From: Burkholderia ambifaria
GTDB taxonomy: Bacteria; Pseudomonadota; Gammaproteobacteria; Burkholderiales; Burkholderiaceae
NCBI RefSeq assembly: GCF_001443045.1
Contig: NZ_LKPJ01000006.1
Coordinates: 271,058-335,057 of the forward strand
Length of the DNA stretch: 64,000 nt
Direction of reading: 5' to 3'
Positions 10,264 to 19,235 of this stretch are shown here, piece by piece; position 1 is the first letter of the stretch, and the number at the start of each line of letters is the position of its first letter. A model generated the notes under the pieces. It had not been told where the DNA came from and did no database searches. It saw nothing but the letters and a program-made list of their open reading frames with translations. The translations under genes were made by a program, and so were the position numbers.

Positions 10264-11808
10264 ATGCGCAATAACCAGCCTGTCACGCAACGCGAATTCG
10301 AATTTCCCGACGACGCGACGCTGATGTCGACCACCGACGCGGACAGTTACATCAAGTACGCGAACGCCGCGTTCATCCAGGTCAGCGGATTTTCCCCCGA
10401 AGAGATCGAAGGTCAGCCGCACAACGTCGTGCGGCACCCGGACATGCCGAAGGAGGCGTTCGCCGATATGTGGGCGACGCTGAAGAACGGTGAGCCGTGG
10501 ACGGCACTCGTGAAGAACCGTCGCAAGAACGGCGACCACTACTGGGTGCGTTCGAATACGGTGCCGGTGATGCGCAACGGGCAGCCGACGGGCTACATGT
10601 CGGTACGCACGAAGGCATCGCGCGACGAGATCGCGGCTGCCGATGCGCTGTACCGCGCGTTCCGCGAAGGCAAGGCGGGTAACCGCCGTTTCCACAAGGG
10701 GTTGATTGTCAGGACCGGGCTGCTGCGCGTCGCGTCGCTGTTCCAGACGATGTCGGTGCGCGCGCGGCTGCATTCGACGCTGTGCGTGCTGGCGCCGGCA
10801 GTCGTCGGCGCGGGCTGGGCGTGCGGGCTGGCCGGCGGCGGGTTTGCGGCGTTCGCTGCCGCGACGGCCGGCGTGTCGGTGGCCGCCGGGCTGTGGCTCG
10901 ATGCGCAGATCGCGCGTCCGCTGACGCAGTTGCGCGACCAGGCGTTGCGCGTTGCGACCGGCGAGAGCCGCACCGGCGTCGCGATGAACCGGGTGGACGA
11001 GATCGGCATGACACTGCGCACGATCAATCAGCTCGGTCTGATGTTCCGCTGGCTCGTCGATGACGTCAGCGAGCAGGTGCACAACGTGCAGCGCGCAAGC
11101 AACGAGATCGCGCAAGGCAACAACGACCTGAGCGCGCGCACCGAACAGGCATCGACCAGCGTGCAGCAGACGGCTGCGTCGATGGCCGAGATGACGGCCA
11201 CGGTGTCGAGCAATGCGGAGACGGCGCTGCAGGCGAACCGGCTTGCTGTGTCCGCGAGCGAAGCGGCCGAGCGCGGCGGGCAGGCGGTGAGCGAAGTCGT
11301 CACGACGATGGACGACATCACGGCGAGTTCGCGCAGGATCGCCGACATCATCGGCGTGATTGATGGGATCGCGTTCCAGACCAATATCCTCGCGCTGAAC
11401 GCGGCGGTCGAAGCAGCGCGCGCGGGCGATCAGGGGCGTGGCTTCGCGGTGGTCGCGGGCGAGGTGCGGGCGCTCGCGCAGCGCAGCGCGAACGCGGCGA
11501 AGGAAATCAAGACGCTGATCGGCGCGAGTGTCGACCGGGTCGAATCGGGCGCGCGGATCGTCGACGGTGCGGGCAAGACGATGGAGGACATCGTCGCGCA
11601 AGTGAAGCGCGTGTCGGACCTGATCGCGGAGATCAGCTCGTCGACGGCCGAACAGAGCACCGGTGTCGCGCAGGTCGATCAGGCGGTGGTGCATCTGGAC
11701 AACATCACGCAGCAGAACGCGGCGCTGGTCGAGCAGAGCGCGGCGGCATCGGAAAGCCTGAAGCAGCAGGCGACGCGGCTCGTCGATGCGGTGAACGTGT
11801 TTCGGTGA
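10264..11808 (+). CDS. Aer-like methyl-accepting chemotaxis protein, copy 2
   Basis: 514 residues, exactly the length of copy 1 and near-identical to it. Differences cluster in the PAS domain ([13 protein letters not shown] against [13 protein letters not shown], and S-P-E-E-I-E-G against S-T-D-E-L-V-G) and in a few HAMP and signalling positions. The signalling hairpin is identical. The pair arose by tandem duplication; the sensing pocket diverged while the signalling part stayed the same, perhaps by gene conversion. The start at 10264 is preferred to in-frame upstream codons because it matches copy 1 and follows GGGGAA. Confidence 0.9.
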   Translation: MRNNQPVTQREFEFPDDATLMSTTDADSYIKYANAAFIQVSGFSPEEIEGQPHNVVRHPDMPKEAFADMWATLKNGEPWTALVKNRRKNGDHYWVRSNTVPVMRNGQPTGYMSVRTKASRDEIAAADALYRAFREGKAGNRRFHKGLIVRTGLLRVASLFQTMSVRARLHSTLCVLAPAVVGAGWACGLAGGGFAAFAAATAGVSVAAGLWLDAQIARPLTQLRDQALRVATGESRTGVAMNRVDEIGMTLRTINQLGLMFRWLVDDVSEQVHNVQRASNEIAQGNNDLSARTEQASTSVQQTAASMAEMTATVSSNAETALQANRLAVSASEAAERGGQAVSEVVTTMDDITASSRRIADIIGVIDGIAFQTNILALNAAVEAARAGDQGRGFAVVAGEVRALAQRSANAAKEIKTLIGASVDRVESGARIVDGAGKTMEDIVAQVKRVSDLIAEISSSTAEQSTGVAQVDQAVVHLDNITQQNAALVEQSAAASESLKQQATRLVDAVNVFR

Positions 11809-11839
11809 TGAGCGGGAACGGATGACGGAGGAGGAAGGC

Positions 11840-11858
11840 GGCCCGCATTGTGCGGGCC
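11840..11858. terminator. Short GC-rich hairpin after chemoreceptor 2
   Basis: GGCCCGCA (11840-11847), loop TTG, TGCGGGCC (11851-11858). It stands 31 bp past the chemoreceptor stop and on the reverse strand follows the small fragment ending at 11879, so it could end transcripts from either side. There is no T-run. Confidence 0.45.
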
Positions 11859-11878
11859 GGCGTGGGGCGCCTGCTACG

Positions 11879-11995
11879 TCATCGCGCCTTGGGTATGGGA
11901 TTCAGGTTCGGGCAACAGTGGTTCGGGCACCCCGGATTGACGTTCACCTCGACGCGTCGCCCGGATTGGCCGAACTCGTCCGGCTTGAAAATTTT
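11879..11995 (-). pseudogene. Fragment of an unknown small protein next to the IS remnant
   Basis: A 38-codon frame with E-F-G-Q-S-G-R-R-V-E-V-N-V-N-P-G and a Cys-rich end (C-P-N-H-C-C-P-N). Codon use is less GC-biased than neighbours. It is directly joined to the ISL3 remnant at an AAAATTTT sequence, so it may be the tail of a gene split by that element. I do not recognise a family. Confidence 0.35.
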
Positions 11996-12001
11996 GGTTC
12001 T

Positions 12002-12229
12002 TCACGGATTACCGGGATAGGCGGCCTTGATCTTGAGGAAGAAGTAGGCACTGTCACGGTAGCCGTAGGCCATGCGCTTCATGACCTTGATGCGGTTGTT
12101 GATGCCTTCAAGTTGGCCCGTGTGCATGGGCCAGCGCACGCGAGCAAGGATGCCTCGCCAGTACGCAGCCAGCTTGTTGGCGAAGCGTCGCAGCGGTTCG
12201 CCCGGTTCCGGCCGGGCGGTCAGGGCCTG
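12002..12229 (-). pseudogene. ISL3 family transposase, C-terminal remnant
   Basis: A 75-codon open stretch on the reverse strand encodes the end of an ISL3-type transposase: R-R-F-A-N-K-L, W-P-M-H-T-G-Q-L-E-G-I-N-N-R-I-K-V-M-K-R and A-Y-G-Y-R-D-S-A-Y-F-F-L-K-I-K-A-A. The conserved E-G-x-N-N-R-I-K carries the last catalytic Glu. A stop interrupts the frame at 12230, close to the gabD 3' end, and the remaining 300-odd residues are absent. The stop codon is followed at once by GAAGAACC on that strand, which resembles an IS end, and by AAAATTTT, a plausible 8-bp target duplication half. Confidence 0.8.
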
Positions 12230-12258
12230 TCACCAAAGCGGCGCCAGGCCCCGAACCG

Positions 12259-13728
12259 TCAGACGGCCAGGCAGAGGTACTTGATCACGACGTAATCGTC
12301 GATGCCGTAGTGCGAGCCTTCGCGGCCGAGGCCCGACTGCTTGACGCCACCGAACGGCGCGACTTCGTTCGAGATCAGGCCCGTGTTCACGCCGACCATC
12401 CCGTATTCGAGCGCTTCGGCCACCTTCCACACGCGGCCGATGTCTCGGCTGTAAAAGTATGCGGCGAGACCGAACTCGGTGTCGTTCGCGAGACGGATCA
12501 CTTCGTCGTCGCTGCCGAACTTGAACAGCGGCGCGAGCGGCCCGAACGTCTCTTCCTTCGCGACCTTCATCGCCGGCGTGACGCCCGTCAGCACGGTCGG
12601 CTCGAAGAAGCCGTGGCCGAGCGCATGGCGCTTGCCGCCCGTCACGACGGTCGCACCCTTCGCGAGCGCGTCCTCGATGTGCGCCTCGACTTTCAGCACG
12701 GCCGCTTCGTTGATCAGCGGACCCTGCGTGACGCCCGGCTCCGTGCCGCGGCCGACCTTCAGCTGGCCGACGGCTGCCGCGAGCTTCTGCGCGAACTGGT
12801 CGTACACGGCTTCGTGCACGTAGAAGCGGTTCGTGCACACGCACGTCTGGCCGCTGTTGCGGTACTTCGACGCGATCGCGCCCTGCACGGCCGCATCGAG
12901 ATCGGCATCGTCGAACACGATGAACGGTGCGTTGCCGCCGAGTTCCAGCGACACCTTCTTGACCGTCGCCGCGCATTGCGACATCAGCAAGCGGCCGATC
13001 GGCGTCGAGCCGGTAAACGACAGCTTGCGTACGATCGGGTTTGACGTCAGTTCGCCGCCGATCGCCTTCGGGTCGCCCGTGACGACGCTGAACACGCCGG
13101 CCGGCACGCCCGCGCGCTCGGCCAGCACGGCCATCGCGAGTGCCGAGAACGGCGTCGCTTCGGCCGGCTTCACGACGATCGGGCAGCCTGCGGCGAGCGC
13201 CGGGCCGACCTTGCGCGTGATCATCGCCGCCGGGAAGTTCCACGGCGTGATCGCCGCACACACGCCGATCGCTTCCTTCGTCACGACGATGCGCTTGTCG
13301 CTCGCCGGCGTCGGGATCGTGTCGCCGTACACGCGCTTGCCTTCCTCGGCGAACCACTCGAGGAACGACGCCGCGTAGCCGATCTCGCCCTTTGCTTCGG
13401 CCAGCGACTTGCCTTGCTCGGTCGTGAGGATCAGCGCGAGGTCGTCGGCGTTTTCCATCATCAGGTCGTGCCACTTGCGCAGGATGACCGCGCGTTCCTT
13501 CGCGGTCTTCTTGCGCCATGCCGGCCATGCGGCGTTCGCGGCTTCGATCGCATGACGCGTCTCGGCCGTGCCCATCGCCGGCACGGTGCCGAGCAGGCCG
13601 CCGGTTGCCGGGTTGCGGACGTCGAACGACTCGCCGTTCGCCGCGCCTTGCCATTCGCCGTTGACGTACGCCTGCTGGCGGAACAGCGACGGATCTTTCA
13701 GTGCCAGGGTTTCCTGAACAGTGCTCAT
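12259..13728 (-). CDS. gabD: Succinate-semialdehyde dehydrogenase [NAD(P)+]
   Basis: 489 residues from M-S-T-V-Q-E-T, with CAGGTGATTCAC upstream on the coding strand giving the ribosome site; a GTG three codons earlier overlaps that site and is unlikely. The ALDH fold is complete: P-W-N-F-P (163-166), the F-T-G-S-T cofactor loop (238-242), general base Glu262 in L-E-L-G-G-N and catalytic Cys296 in N-S-G-Q-T-C-V-C. Cys298 two residues on is typical of redox-regulated bacterial GabD. It oxidises succinic semialdehyde to succinate, the second step of GABA catabolism. It follows gabT on the same strand with a hairpin between them. Confidence 0.93.
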   Translation of the reverse strand: MSTVQETLALKDPSLFRQQAYVNGEWQGAANGESFDVRNPATGGLLGTVPAMGTAETRHAIEAANAAWPAWRKKTAKERAVILRKWHDLMMENADDLALILTTEQGKSLAEAKGEIGYAASFLEWFAEEGKRVYGDTIPTPASDKRIVVTKEAIGVCAAITPWNFPAAMITRKVGPALAAGCPIVVKPAEATPFSALAMAVLAERAGVPAGVFSVVTGDPKAIGGELTSNPIVRKLSFTGSTPIGRLLMSQCAATVKKVSLELGGNAPFIVFDDADLDAAVQGAIASKYRNSGQTCVCTNRFYVHEAVYDQFAQKLAAAVGQLKVGRGTEPGVTQGPLINEAAVLKVEAHIEDALAKGATVVTGGKRHALGHGFFEPTVLTGVTPAMKVAKEETFGPLAPLFKFGSDDEVIRLANDTEFGLAAYFYSRDIGRVWKVAEALEYGMVGVNTGLISNEVAPFGGVKQSGLGREGSHYGIDDYVVIKYLCLAV

Positions 13729-13763
13729 GTGAATCACCTGCTTTGAAAAGGACGGATGAAACG

Positions 13764-13792
13764 GCCGCCGCCGTCATGAAGACGGCGGCGGC
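13764..13792 (-). terminator. 12-bp hairpin between gabT and gabD
   Basis: GCCGCCGCCGTC (13764-13775), loop ATGAA, exact complement 13781-13792. On the reverse strand it follows the gabT stop by 25 bp and precedes the gabD start by 36 bp. It may lower gabD transcription relative to gabT, or protect the message end; there is no long T-run. Confidence 0.55.
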
Positions 13793-13817
13793 GCATTCAG
13801 TGGAAGGTGACGGGAAC

Positions 13818-15101
13818 TCAGGCCGGCACGCCGACCGTTTCCTTCAGCACTTCCTCGAGGATCACGAGCGCTTCGTCGAACACGGCTTGCGGGATCGTCA
13901 GCGGGAACAGGAAGCGCACGACGTTCGAGTACACGCCGCACACGAGCAGCAGCAGCCCGCGCTCGAGCGCACGCGCCTGCACGCGCTTCGTGAACTCGGC
14001 ATCGGGTTCGCCCGAACCCGGCTTCAGGAATTCGACCGCGATCATCGCGCCCGGGCCGCGCACGTCGGCGATCTGCGGCACGTCGGCCTGCAGCGAGTTC
14101 AGCTTCGCCTTCAGCACGTCGCCGAGTTGCGTCGCGCGCTCGCACAGCTTTTCTTCGTCGATGATCTCGAGCACCGCGTGTGCCGACGCGACGGCCAGCG
14201 GGTTGCCCGCGTAGGTGCCGCCGAGGCCGCCGGGGGCTGCTGCGTCCATCACGTCCGCGCGGCCGACGACGCCCGACAGCGGCATGCCGCCTGCCAGGCT
14301 CTTCGCCATCGTGATCAGGTCGGCCAGCACGTCGTAGTGCTGCATCGCGAACAGCTTGCCGGTACGCGCGAAGCCCGTCTGCACTTCGTCGGCGATCAGC
14401 AGGATGCCGTGCTCGTTACAGATCTTGCGCAGCGCGCGCACGAATTCCGCCGGCGCCGGGTTGAAGCCGCCTTCGCCCTGGACCGGTTCGAAGATGATCG
14501 CAGCGACGCGCTTCGGATCGATGTCGGCCTTGAACAGCATCTCGATCGCCTTGATCGAGTCGGCCGTCGTCACGCCGTGCAGCGCGTTCGGGTACGGCGC
14601 ATGGAACACGTCGCCCGGGAACGGGCCGAAGTTCAGCTTGTACGGGGCGACCTTGCCGGTCAGCGCCATGCCCATCATCGTGCGGCCGTGGAAGCCGCCC
14701 GAGAACGCGATGACGCCCGGACGGCCGGTCGCGGCACGCGCGATCTTGATCGCGTTTTCGACGGCTTCGGCGCCGGTCGTGAAGAACGCGGTCTTCTTCG
14801 GGAAGTCGCCCGGCGCGCGCGCGTTGATCTTTTCCGCCAGCTCGACGTACGACGCGTACGGGACGATCTGGTAAGCGGTGTGCGTGAAGCTGTTCAGTTG
14901 GTCCGCGATCGCCTTGACGATCTTCGGGTGACGGTGGCCCGTGTTCAGCACCGCGATGCCGGCGGCGAAATCGATGAAGCGGCGGCCTTCGACATCCCAC
15001 AGCTCCGCGTTCTCGGCGCGGGCTGCGTAGAAATCGCACATCACGCCGACGCCGCGCGGGGTGGCGGCGTTCTTGCGGGCCTGCAGGTCGGCATTCTTCA
15101 C
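13818..15101 (-). CDS. gabT: 4-aminobutyrate--2-oxoglutarate transaminase
   Basis: A class III aminotransferase of 427 residues. PLP lysine is in T-M-A-K267-S-L-A-G-G, the PLP-ring Asp in I-A-D-E-V-Q-T-G-F, and phosphate contacts in T-G-A-E-A-V-E-N. It converts GABA and 2-oxoglutarate into succinic semialdehyde and glutamate; the product is passed to GabD. The start is taken at GTG (15101): AAGGAG abuts an ATG six bases upstream with no spacing, whereas the GTG has a normal six-base gap. The gene diverges from a MocR/GabR-type regulator across a 126-bp promoter region. Confidence 0.93.
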   Translation of the reverse strand: MKNADLQARKNAATPRGVGVMCDFYAARAENAELWDVEGRRFIDFAAGIAVLNTGHRHPKIVKAIADQLNSFTHTAYQIVPYASYVELAEKINARAPGDFPKKTAFFTTGAEAVENAIKIARAATGRPGVIAFSGGFHGRTMMGMALTGKVAPYKLNFGPFPGDVFHAPYPNALHGVTTADSIKAIEMLFKADIDPKRVAAIIFEPVQGEGGFNPAPAEFVRALRKICNEHGILLIADEVQTGFARTGKLFAMQHYDVLADLITMAKSLAGGMPLSGVVGRADVMDAAAPGGLGGTYAGNPLAVASAHAVLEIIDEEKLCERATQLGDVLKAKLNSLQADVPQIADVRGPGAMIAVEFLKPGSGEPDAEFTKRVQARALERGLLLLVCGVYSNVVRFLFPLTIPQAVFDEALVILEEVLKETVGVPA

Positions 15102-15147
15102 GGTCATCTCCTTGATGTTCTGTCCGGTGGGATAAAAATCGGCCGCA

Positions 15148-15201
15148 TTGGCAGCCCATGGAGGCGACTATAATCACATTTGGCTCTGGCAATCAGAGCC
15201 A
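15148..15201 (+). promoter_or_regulatory. Promoter and palindromic operator of the MocR/GabR-like gene
   Basis: TTGGCA (15148-15153) and TATAAT (15169-15174), 15 bp apart, form a promoter reading rightward. Just downstream, TGGCTCTG-N5-CAGAGCCA (15181-15201) is a perfect palindrome placed where RNA polymerase would initiate, fitting autorepression. The same site could serve the divergent gabT. Confidence 0.6.
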
Positions 15202-15227
15202 TTTCAATAAATATTCAGGAGCCAATC

Positions 15228-16736
15228 ATGCGCGCAAGCGTGTTGTCGGACTGGCTGGCGCAGCGCCTCGTGCGCGGCGGCGAACAGCCGATCTACCGGC
15301 AGCTGCACCGGCTGCTGCAGCAGGCGATCCTGTCGCGCGAACTGCCGGCCGGCACGCGCGTGCCGTCGTCGCGGCTGCTCGCGGCCGAGCTCGGGATCGC
15401 CCGCAACACGGTCACGCAGGTTTACGAACAGCTTGCGCTAGAGGGCTACGTGAACTCGGCGACGGGGCGCGGCACGTTCGTCGCCGACAGCGCACCGGAC
15501 GAGATCGTCGGCGCGCCGACCGACCCGGCGGCCGGCCCGGCGGTCGTGCCGTCGCCCGCGCGGCGGCTGTCCGCGCGCGGCACGCGGCTCGTCGAAGGCG
15601 CGGGCGTGTCGAAGCGTCAGGGCGGCGCGTTCATGCCCGGCGTGCCCGATGTGTCGCGCTTTCCGGCGCGCGTGTGGACGCGGCTGCACAACAAGTACTG
15701 GCGGCGCCTGCGCCCGGACCTGCTGACCTACGCGCCGGGCGGCGGGCTCGCGCTGTTGCGCGAGGCGCTGGCCGACTACCTGCGCACGTCGCGCTCGGTG
15801 CGCTGCACGCCCGAGCAGATCGTGATCACGACCGGGATCCACCAGTCGATCGACCTTGCGGTGCGGCTCCTGACCGATCCGGGCGACGCGATCTGGACCG
15901 AGGATCCGTGCTACTGGGGCGTGCGCAGCGTGCTGAACGTGTCGGGGCTGACCACGCGGCCGATTCCGGTCGACGACGAAGGGATCGCGCCGTCGGCCGC
16001 CGATCTCGCCGAGCCGCCGAAGCTGATGCTCGTCACGCCGTCGCACCAGTATCCGCTCGGGATGGTGATGAGCCTCGCGCGGCGCCGGATGCTGCTCGAA
16101 TATGCGCGCCAGCACGGCTGCTGGATCATCGAGGACGACTACGACAGCGAATTCCGCTACGGCAGCCGGCCGCTCGCGTCGCTGCAGGGGCTCGACACGG
16201 CCGGGCAGGTGATCTACGTCGGCAGCTTCGGCAAGACGCTGTTTCCGGGGCTGCGGGTCGGGTATCTGGTCGCGCCGGAACCGCTCGCGGAGAGTTTCGC
16301 GACCGCGAGCGCCGAGCTGTATCGCGAAGGGCAGTTGCTGCAGCAGGCCGTGCTCGCCGAATTCATCGCGGAAGGGCACTTCGTGTCGCATATCCGCAAG
16401 ATGCGCACGCTGTACGGGCAGCGCCGCGAGGTCCTGCTCGATGCGGTTGCGCGCCGCTATGGTGACACGCTGCAGGCGCTCGGCAGCGATGCGGGGCTGC
16501 ATCTCGTCACGCGGCTGCCGGACGGTGTCGACGATCGCGCGGTCGCGCAGGCCGCGCTCGAACGCAACATCGTCGTGCGCCCGCTGTCCGGCTATTACGC
16601 GGAGCGCGAACGCGCGGCATCGGGCTTGCTGCTCGGCTATGCGTGCGTGCCGGAGGACGAGATCGCGACGGCGTTCGCGACGCTCGCGGAAGCGATCGAC
16701 GAGCGCGCGTTCGACAAGGTCGTGGCGACGGTTTGA
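15228..16736 (+). CDS. MocR family PLP-dependent regulator (GabR-like)
   Basis: 502 residues. A GntR winged helix fills residues 20-85 (P-I-Y-R-Q-L, G-T-R-V-P-S-S-R-L-L-A, R-N-T-V-T-Q-V-Y-E-Q-L) and, after a linker, a fold-type I aminotransferase domain runs to the end, with E-D-D-Y-D-S-E-F-R (302-310) and PLP lysine K336 in G-S-F-G-K-T-L-F-P-G. GabR proteins bind GABA as an external aldimine and activate gabT/gabD. Its divergent position next to gabT makes GABA the likely effector. The start has CAGGAG ten bases upstream; an in-frame ATG-like codon at 15180 lies in the operator and was rejected. Confidence 0.92.
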   Translation: MRASVLSDWLAQRLVRGGEQPIYRQLHRLLQQAILSRELPAGTRVPSSRLLAAELGIARNTVTQVYEQLALEGYVNSATGRGTFVADSAPDEIVGAPTDPAAGPAVVPSPARRLSARGTRLVEGAGVSKRQGGAFMPGVPDVSRFPARVWTRLHNKYWRRLRPDLLTYAPGGGLALLREALADYLRTSRSVRCTPEQIVITTGIHQSIDLAVRLLTDPGDAIWTEDPCYWGVRSVLNVSGLTTRPIPVDDEGIAPSAADLAEPPKLMLVTPSHQYPLGMVMSLARRRMLLEYARQHGCWIIEDDYDSEFRYGSRPLASLQGLDTAGQVIYVGSFGKTLFPGLRVGYLVAPEPLAESFATASAELYREGQLLQQAVLAEFIAEGHFVSHIRKMRTLYGQRREVLLDAVARRYGDTLQALGSDAGLHLVTRLPDGVDDRAVAQAALERNIVVRPLSGYYAERERAASGLLLGYACVPEDEIATAFATLAEAIDERAFDKVVATV

Positions 16737-16837
16737 CGGGAAGGGGGCGACGGCGTGACCGCGATGCGATGCGCGCGGTCGACAGGGGAAAGGATGATCG
16801 GCTCCCTCCGCGATGCGGAGCCAGGCATTCGCGTGCG

Positions 16838-17674
16838 TTACAGCCGGATCAACGCCGCACCCGCGACCACCAGCGCGCACGCGACGAGCCGCCGCGCGCC
16901 GGGCCGCTCGCGCATCACGAACCAGCCGATCGCGACCGCGAAGATCGAGCTCGTCTCGCGCAGCGCCGACACGGTCGCGACCGGCAGGTGCCGGTACGCG
17001 AGGATCACGATCCCGTATGCGGCGAGCGAGATCGTGCCGGCGATCGCACCCTGCGTGAGCGCCGCGCGCGATCCGAGCACCGCGCGCGGGCCGCCGCGCA
17101 CCGCGCAGACGAGCACGAGCTGTGGCACGCTCCACAGCAGGTACACCCACGCGATGTAGCCGAGCGCGCTGCCGGACACGCGCGAGCCGATCCCGTCGCA
17201 GATCGAATACGCGGCAATGAACACGCCGGTGAGCAGCGCATACGGCACGCCTTCCGCGGAGAACCGGAAGCCGCGCCGCAGCGCGAGCGACATGATCCCG
17301 AACGACACCAGCGCGATGCCCGCGAAGCCGAACGGCGTCGGCTGCTCGTGCAGCATCGCCAGCGCGAGCACCGATACGAGCAGCGGCGATATCCCGCGCG
17401 CGATCGGATAGATCTGTCCGAACTCGCCGCTGCGGTACGCACGCGCGAGCGTGAAGCAGTATGCGACCTCGAGCACGGCCGACGCGGCGATGTACGGCCA
17501 CGCGGCGGGTGCCGGCGCGGGCAGCAGCGCGGCGCCCGCCGCGCCGAACGCGAGATACGGCAGCGACATCGTGCCGAGCTGGACGAGCCGGTCCTCGCTG
17601 ACATGCAGGAACGCGTTCCAGATCGCATGCAGCAGGGCGGAGCACAGCACGAGGCCGATGAAGAGATGGTCCAT
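16838..17674 (-). CDS. DMT superfamily (EamA-type) transporter
   Basis: 278 residues with about ten hydrophobic spans arranged as two EamA repeats (residues 5-135 and 150-277). Recognisable segments are A-I-W-N-A-F-L-H near the start and G-A-A-L-I-R-L at the end. Family members export or exchange amino acids and other metabolites; substrate is unknown. It is convergent with the MocR-like gene and divergent from selD, about 100 bp away. The short symmetric stretch at 16800-16823 (GGCTCC...GGAGCC) may end transcripts of both convergent genes. Confidence 0.85.
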   Translation of the reverse strand: MDHLFIGLVLCSALLHAIWNAFLHVSEDRLVQLGTMSLPYLAFGAAGAALLPAPAPAAWPYIAASAVLEVAYCFTLARAYRSGEFGQIYPIARGISPLLVSVLALAMLHEQPTPFGFAGIALVSFGIMSLALRRGFRFSAEGVPYALLTGVFIAAYSICDGIGSRVSGSALGYIAWVYLLWSVPQLVLVCAVRGGPRAVLGSRAALTQGAIAGTISLAAYGIVILAYRHLPVATVSALRETSSIFAVAIGWFVMRERPGARRLVACALVVAGAALIRL

Positions 17675-17789
17675 CAAAGAAGGTGCGGGCGAAGGCGGGA
17701 GCGGGCAAGCGCCGTCAATTATGTGGGTATCGGGCAGATTCGCGCGGAATTGTCGATAATGGAACGTTGTTATTCACCGGATGCCGACG

Positions 17790-18854
17790 ATGACCGAAGC
17801 CACCCCCACCCCGCCCGCCGTTCCGCGCCTCACGAGCCTGTCGCACGGGGGCGGCTGCGGCTGCAAGATCGCGCCGGGCGTGCTGTCCGAGCTGCTGAAG
17901 CGGGCGACGCCGCCGGCGCTGTTCCCGGATCTGCTGGTCGGCACCGAGACCTCCGACGACGCGGCCGTCTATCGGCTCAACGATGAGCAGGCGATCGTCG
18001 CGACGACGGACTTCTTCATGCCGATCGTCGACGATCCGTTCGACTTCGGCCGCATCGCGGCAACCAATGCGCTGTCGGACGTCTACGCGATGGGCGGCAA
18101 GCCGATTCTCGCGCTCGCGCTGGTCGGGATGCCGATCAACGTGTTGCCGCACGAGACGATCGCGGCCGTGCTGCGCGGCGGCGAATCGGTGTGCGCGGAT
18201 GCGGGCATTCCGGTTGCGGGCGGCCATTCGATCGATTCGGTCGAGCCGATCTACGGGCTCGCGGCGATCGGCGTCGTGCATCCGTCGCGCGTGAAGCGCA
18301 ACGCAGCCGCGCGTGCGGGCGACGTGCTGGTGCTCGGCAAGCCGCTCGGCGTGGGCGTGCTGTCGGCCGCGCTGAAGAAGAACCAGCTCGACGATGCGGG
18401 CTACGCGCAGATGATCGCGACGACCACCAAGCTGAACCGGCCGGGCGCCGAGCTTGCCGCGCTGCCGGGCGTGCATGCGCTGACCGACGTCACGGGCTTC
18501 GGGCTGCTTGGCCATACGCTCGAGCTCGCACGCGGCGCGAACCTCACCGCACGCGTGCATTACGCATCGCTGCCGTGGCTCGCGGGCGTCGAGGCGTTCG
18601 TCGCCGACGGCGTGTTCACCGGCGCATCGGGGCGCAACTGGGCCGCGTACGGCACCGACGTGCGGCTCGCCGATGGGCTGCCGCCCGTCGCGCAGGCGCT
18701 GCTGACCGATCCGCAGACGTCCGGCGGCCTGCTGGTCGCGTGCGCGCCGGAAGCGGTCGACGAAGTCCTCGCGTGCTTCCGCGCCGACGGTTTCGACCGC
18801 GCGGCCGTGATCGGCGAGATGGTGGACGGGCCTTCGCGCGTCGACGTCGCCTGA
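17790..18854 (+). CDS. selD: Selenophosphate synthase
   Basis: 354 residues from M-T-E-A-T-P-T; an ATG nine bases upstream is an equal alternative because neither has a clear ribosome site. The catalytic motif S-H-G-G-G-C-G-C-K near residues 18-26 contains a Cys (not selenocysteine) and the essential Lys. D-D-A-A-V-Y and A-T-T-D-F-F-M-P bind ATP and magnesium. It makes monoselenophosphate from selenide for selenocysteine or 2-selenouridine tRNA. No selA, selB or selU gene lies in the window, so its partner is elsewhere. Confidence 0.93.
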   Translation: MTEATPTPPAVPRLTSLSHGGGCGCKIAPGVLSELLKRATPPALFPDLLVGTETSDDAAVYRLNDEQAIVATTDFFMPIVDDPFDFGRIAATNALSDVYAMGGKPILALALVGMPINVLPHETIAAVLRGGESVCADAGIPVAGGHSIDSVEPIYGLAAIGVVHPSRVKRNAAARAGDVLVLGKPLGVGVLSAALKKNQLDDAGYAQMIATTTKLNRPGAELAALPGVHALTDVTGFGLLGHTLELARGANLTARVHYASLPWLAGVEAFVADGVFTGASGRNWAAYGTDVRLADGLPPVAQALLTDPQTSGGLLVACAPEAVDEVLACFRADGFDRAAVIGEMVDGPSRVDVA

Positions 18855-18892
18855 CGCGGCTTTCTCACGCCGGATCGCTGTCGGTGGCCAAA

Positions 18893-18920
18893 GTCGATGC
18901 CTTTCCCCGAAGGCATCGAC
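18893..18920 (+). terminator. Hairpin after selD
   Basis: GTCGATGCCTT (18893-18903), loop TCCCCG, AAGGCATCGAC (18910-18920), 39 bp past the selD stop. No T-run follows. The rest of the 381-bp gap to the next gene (18855-19235) shows no gene or clear signal. Confidence 0.5.
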
Positions 18921-19235
18921 GACCGATGAACGATTGCCTGTTCGTGCCGCTGATCGCGAACCAGGCGATGCGCGTCGTGTCCATATCGAGTCTTTCACGT
19001 CGACGGTGCGTGTGCCGACATCGGCGTGTATGTCGGTCGATCCAATAGTATTCCTGATGTTATTGCGCGACGCGCATGTCGATGCCGTCGTGCATTCATG
19101 CGTGCCACAGGCGCACTCGAACACCGCTCCGGCCGTTTCGTAGTCGGGTTCCGCATCCAGTACGTGCGTTCTATACTCCCTCGCGCAGTCTCCGAGAGCC
19201 GTTCTCACCCAACATCACCGAAACAAGGAACGCCG

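Noticed and set aside
11822..12295. A 157-codon forward frame across the IS remnant
   Set aside because: The reverse strand encodes recognisable ISL3 transposase; the forward product has no family features.
12459..12840. Forward frames within gabD
   Set aside because: Antisense to a complete ALDH with both catalytic residues; no ribosome sites.
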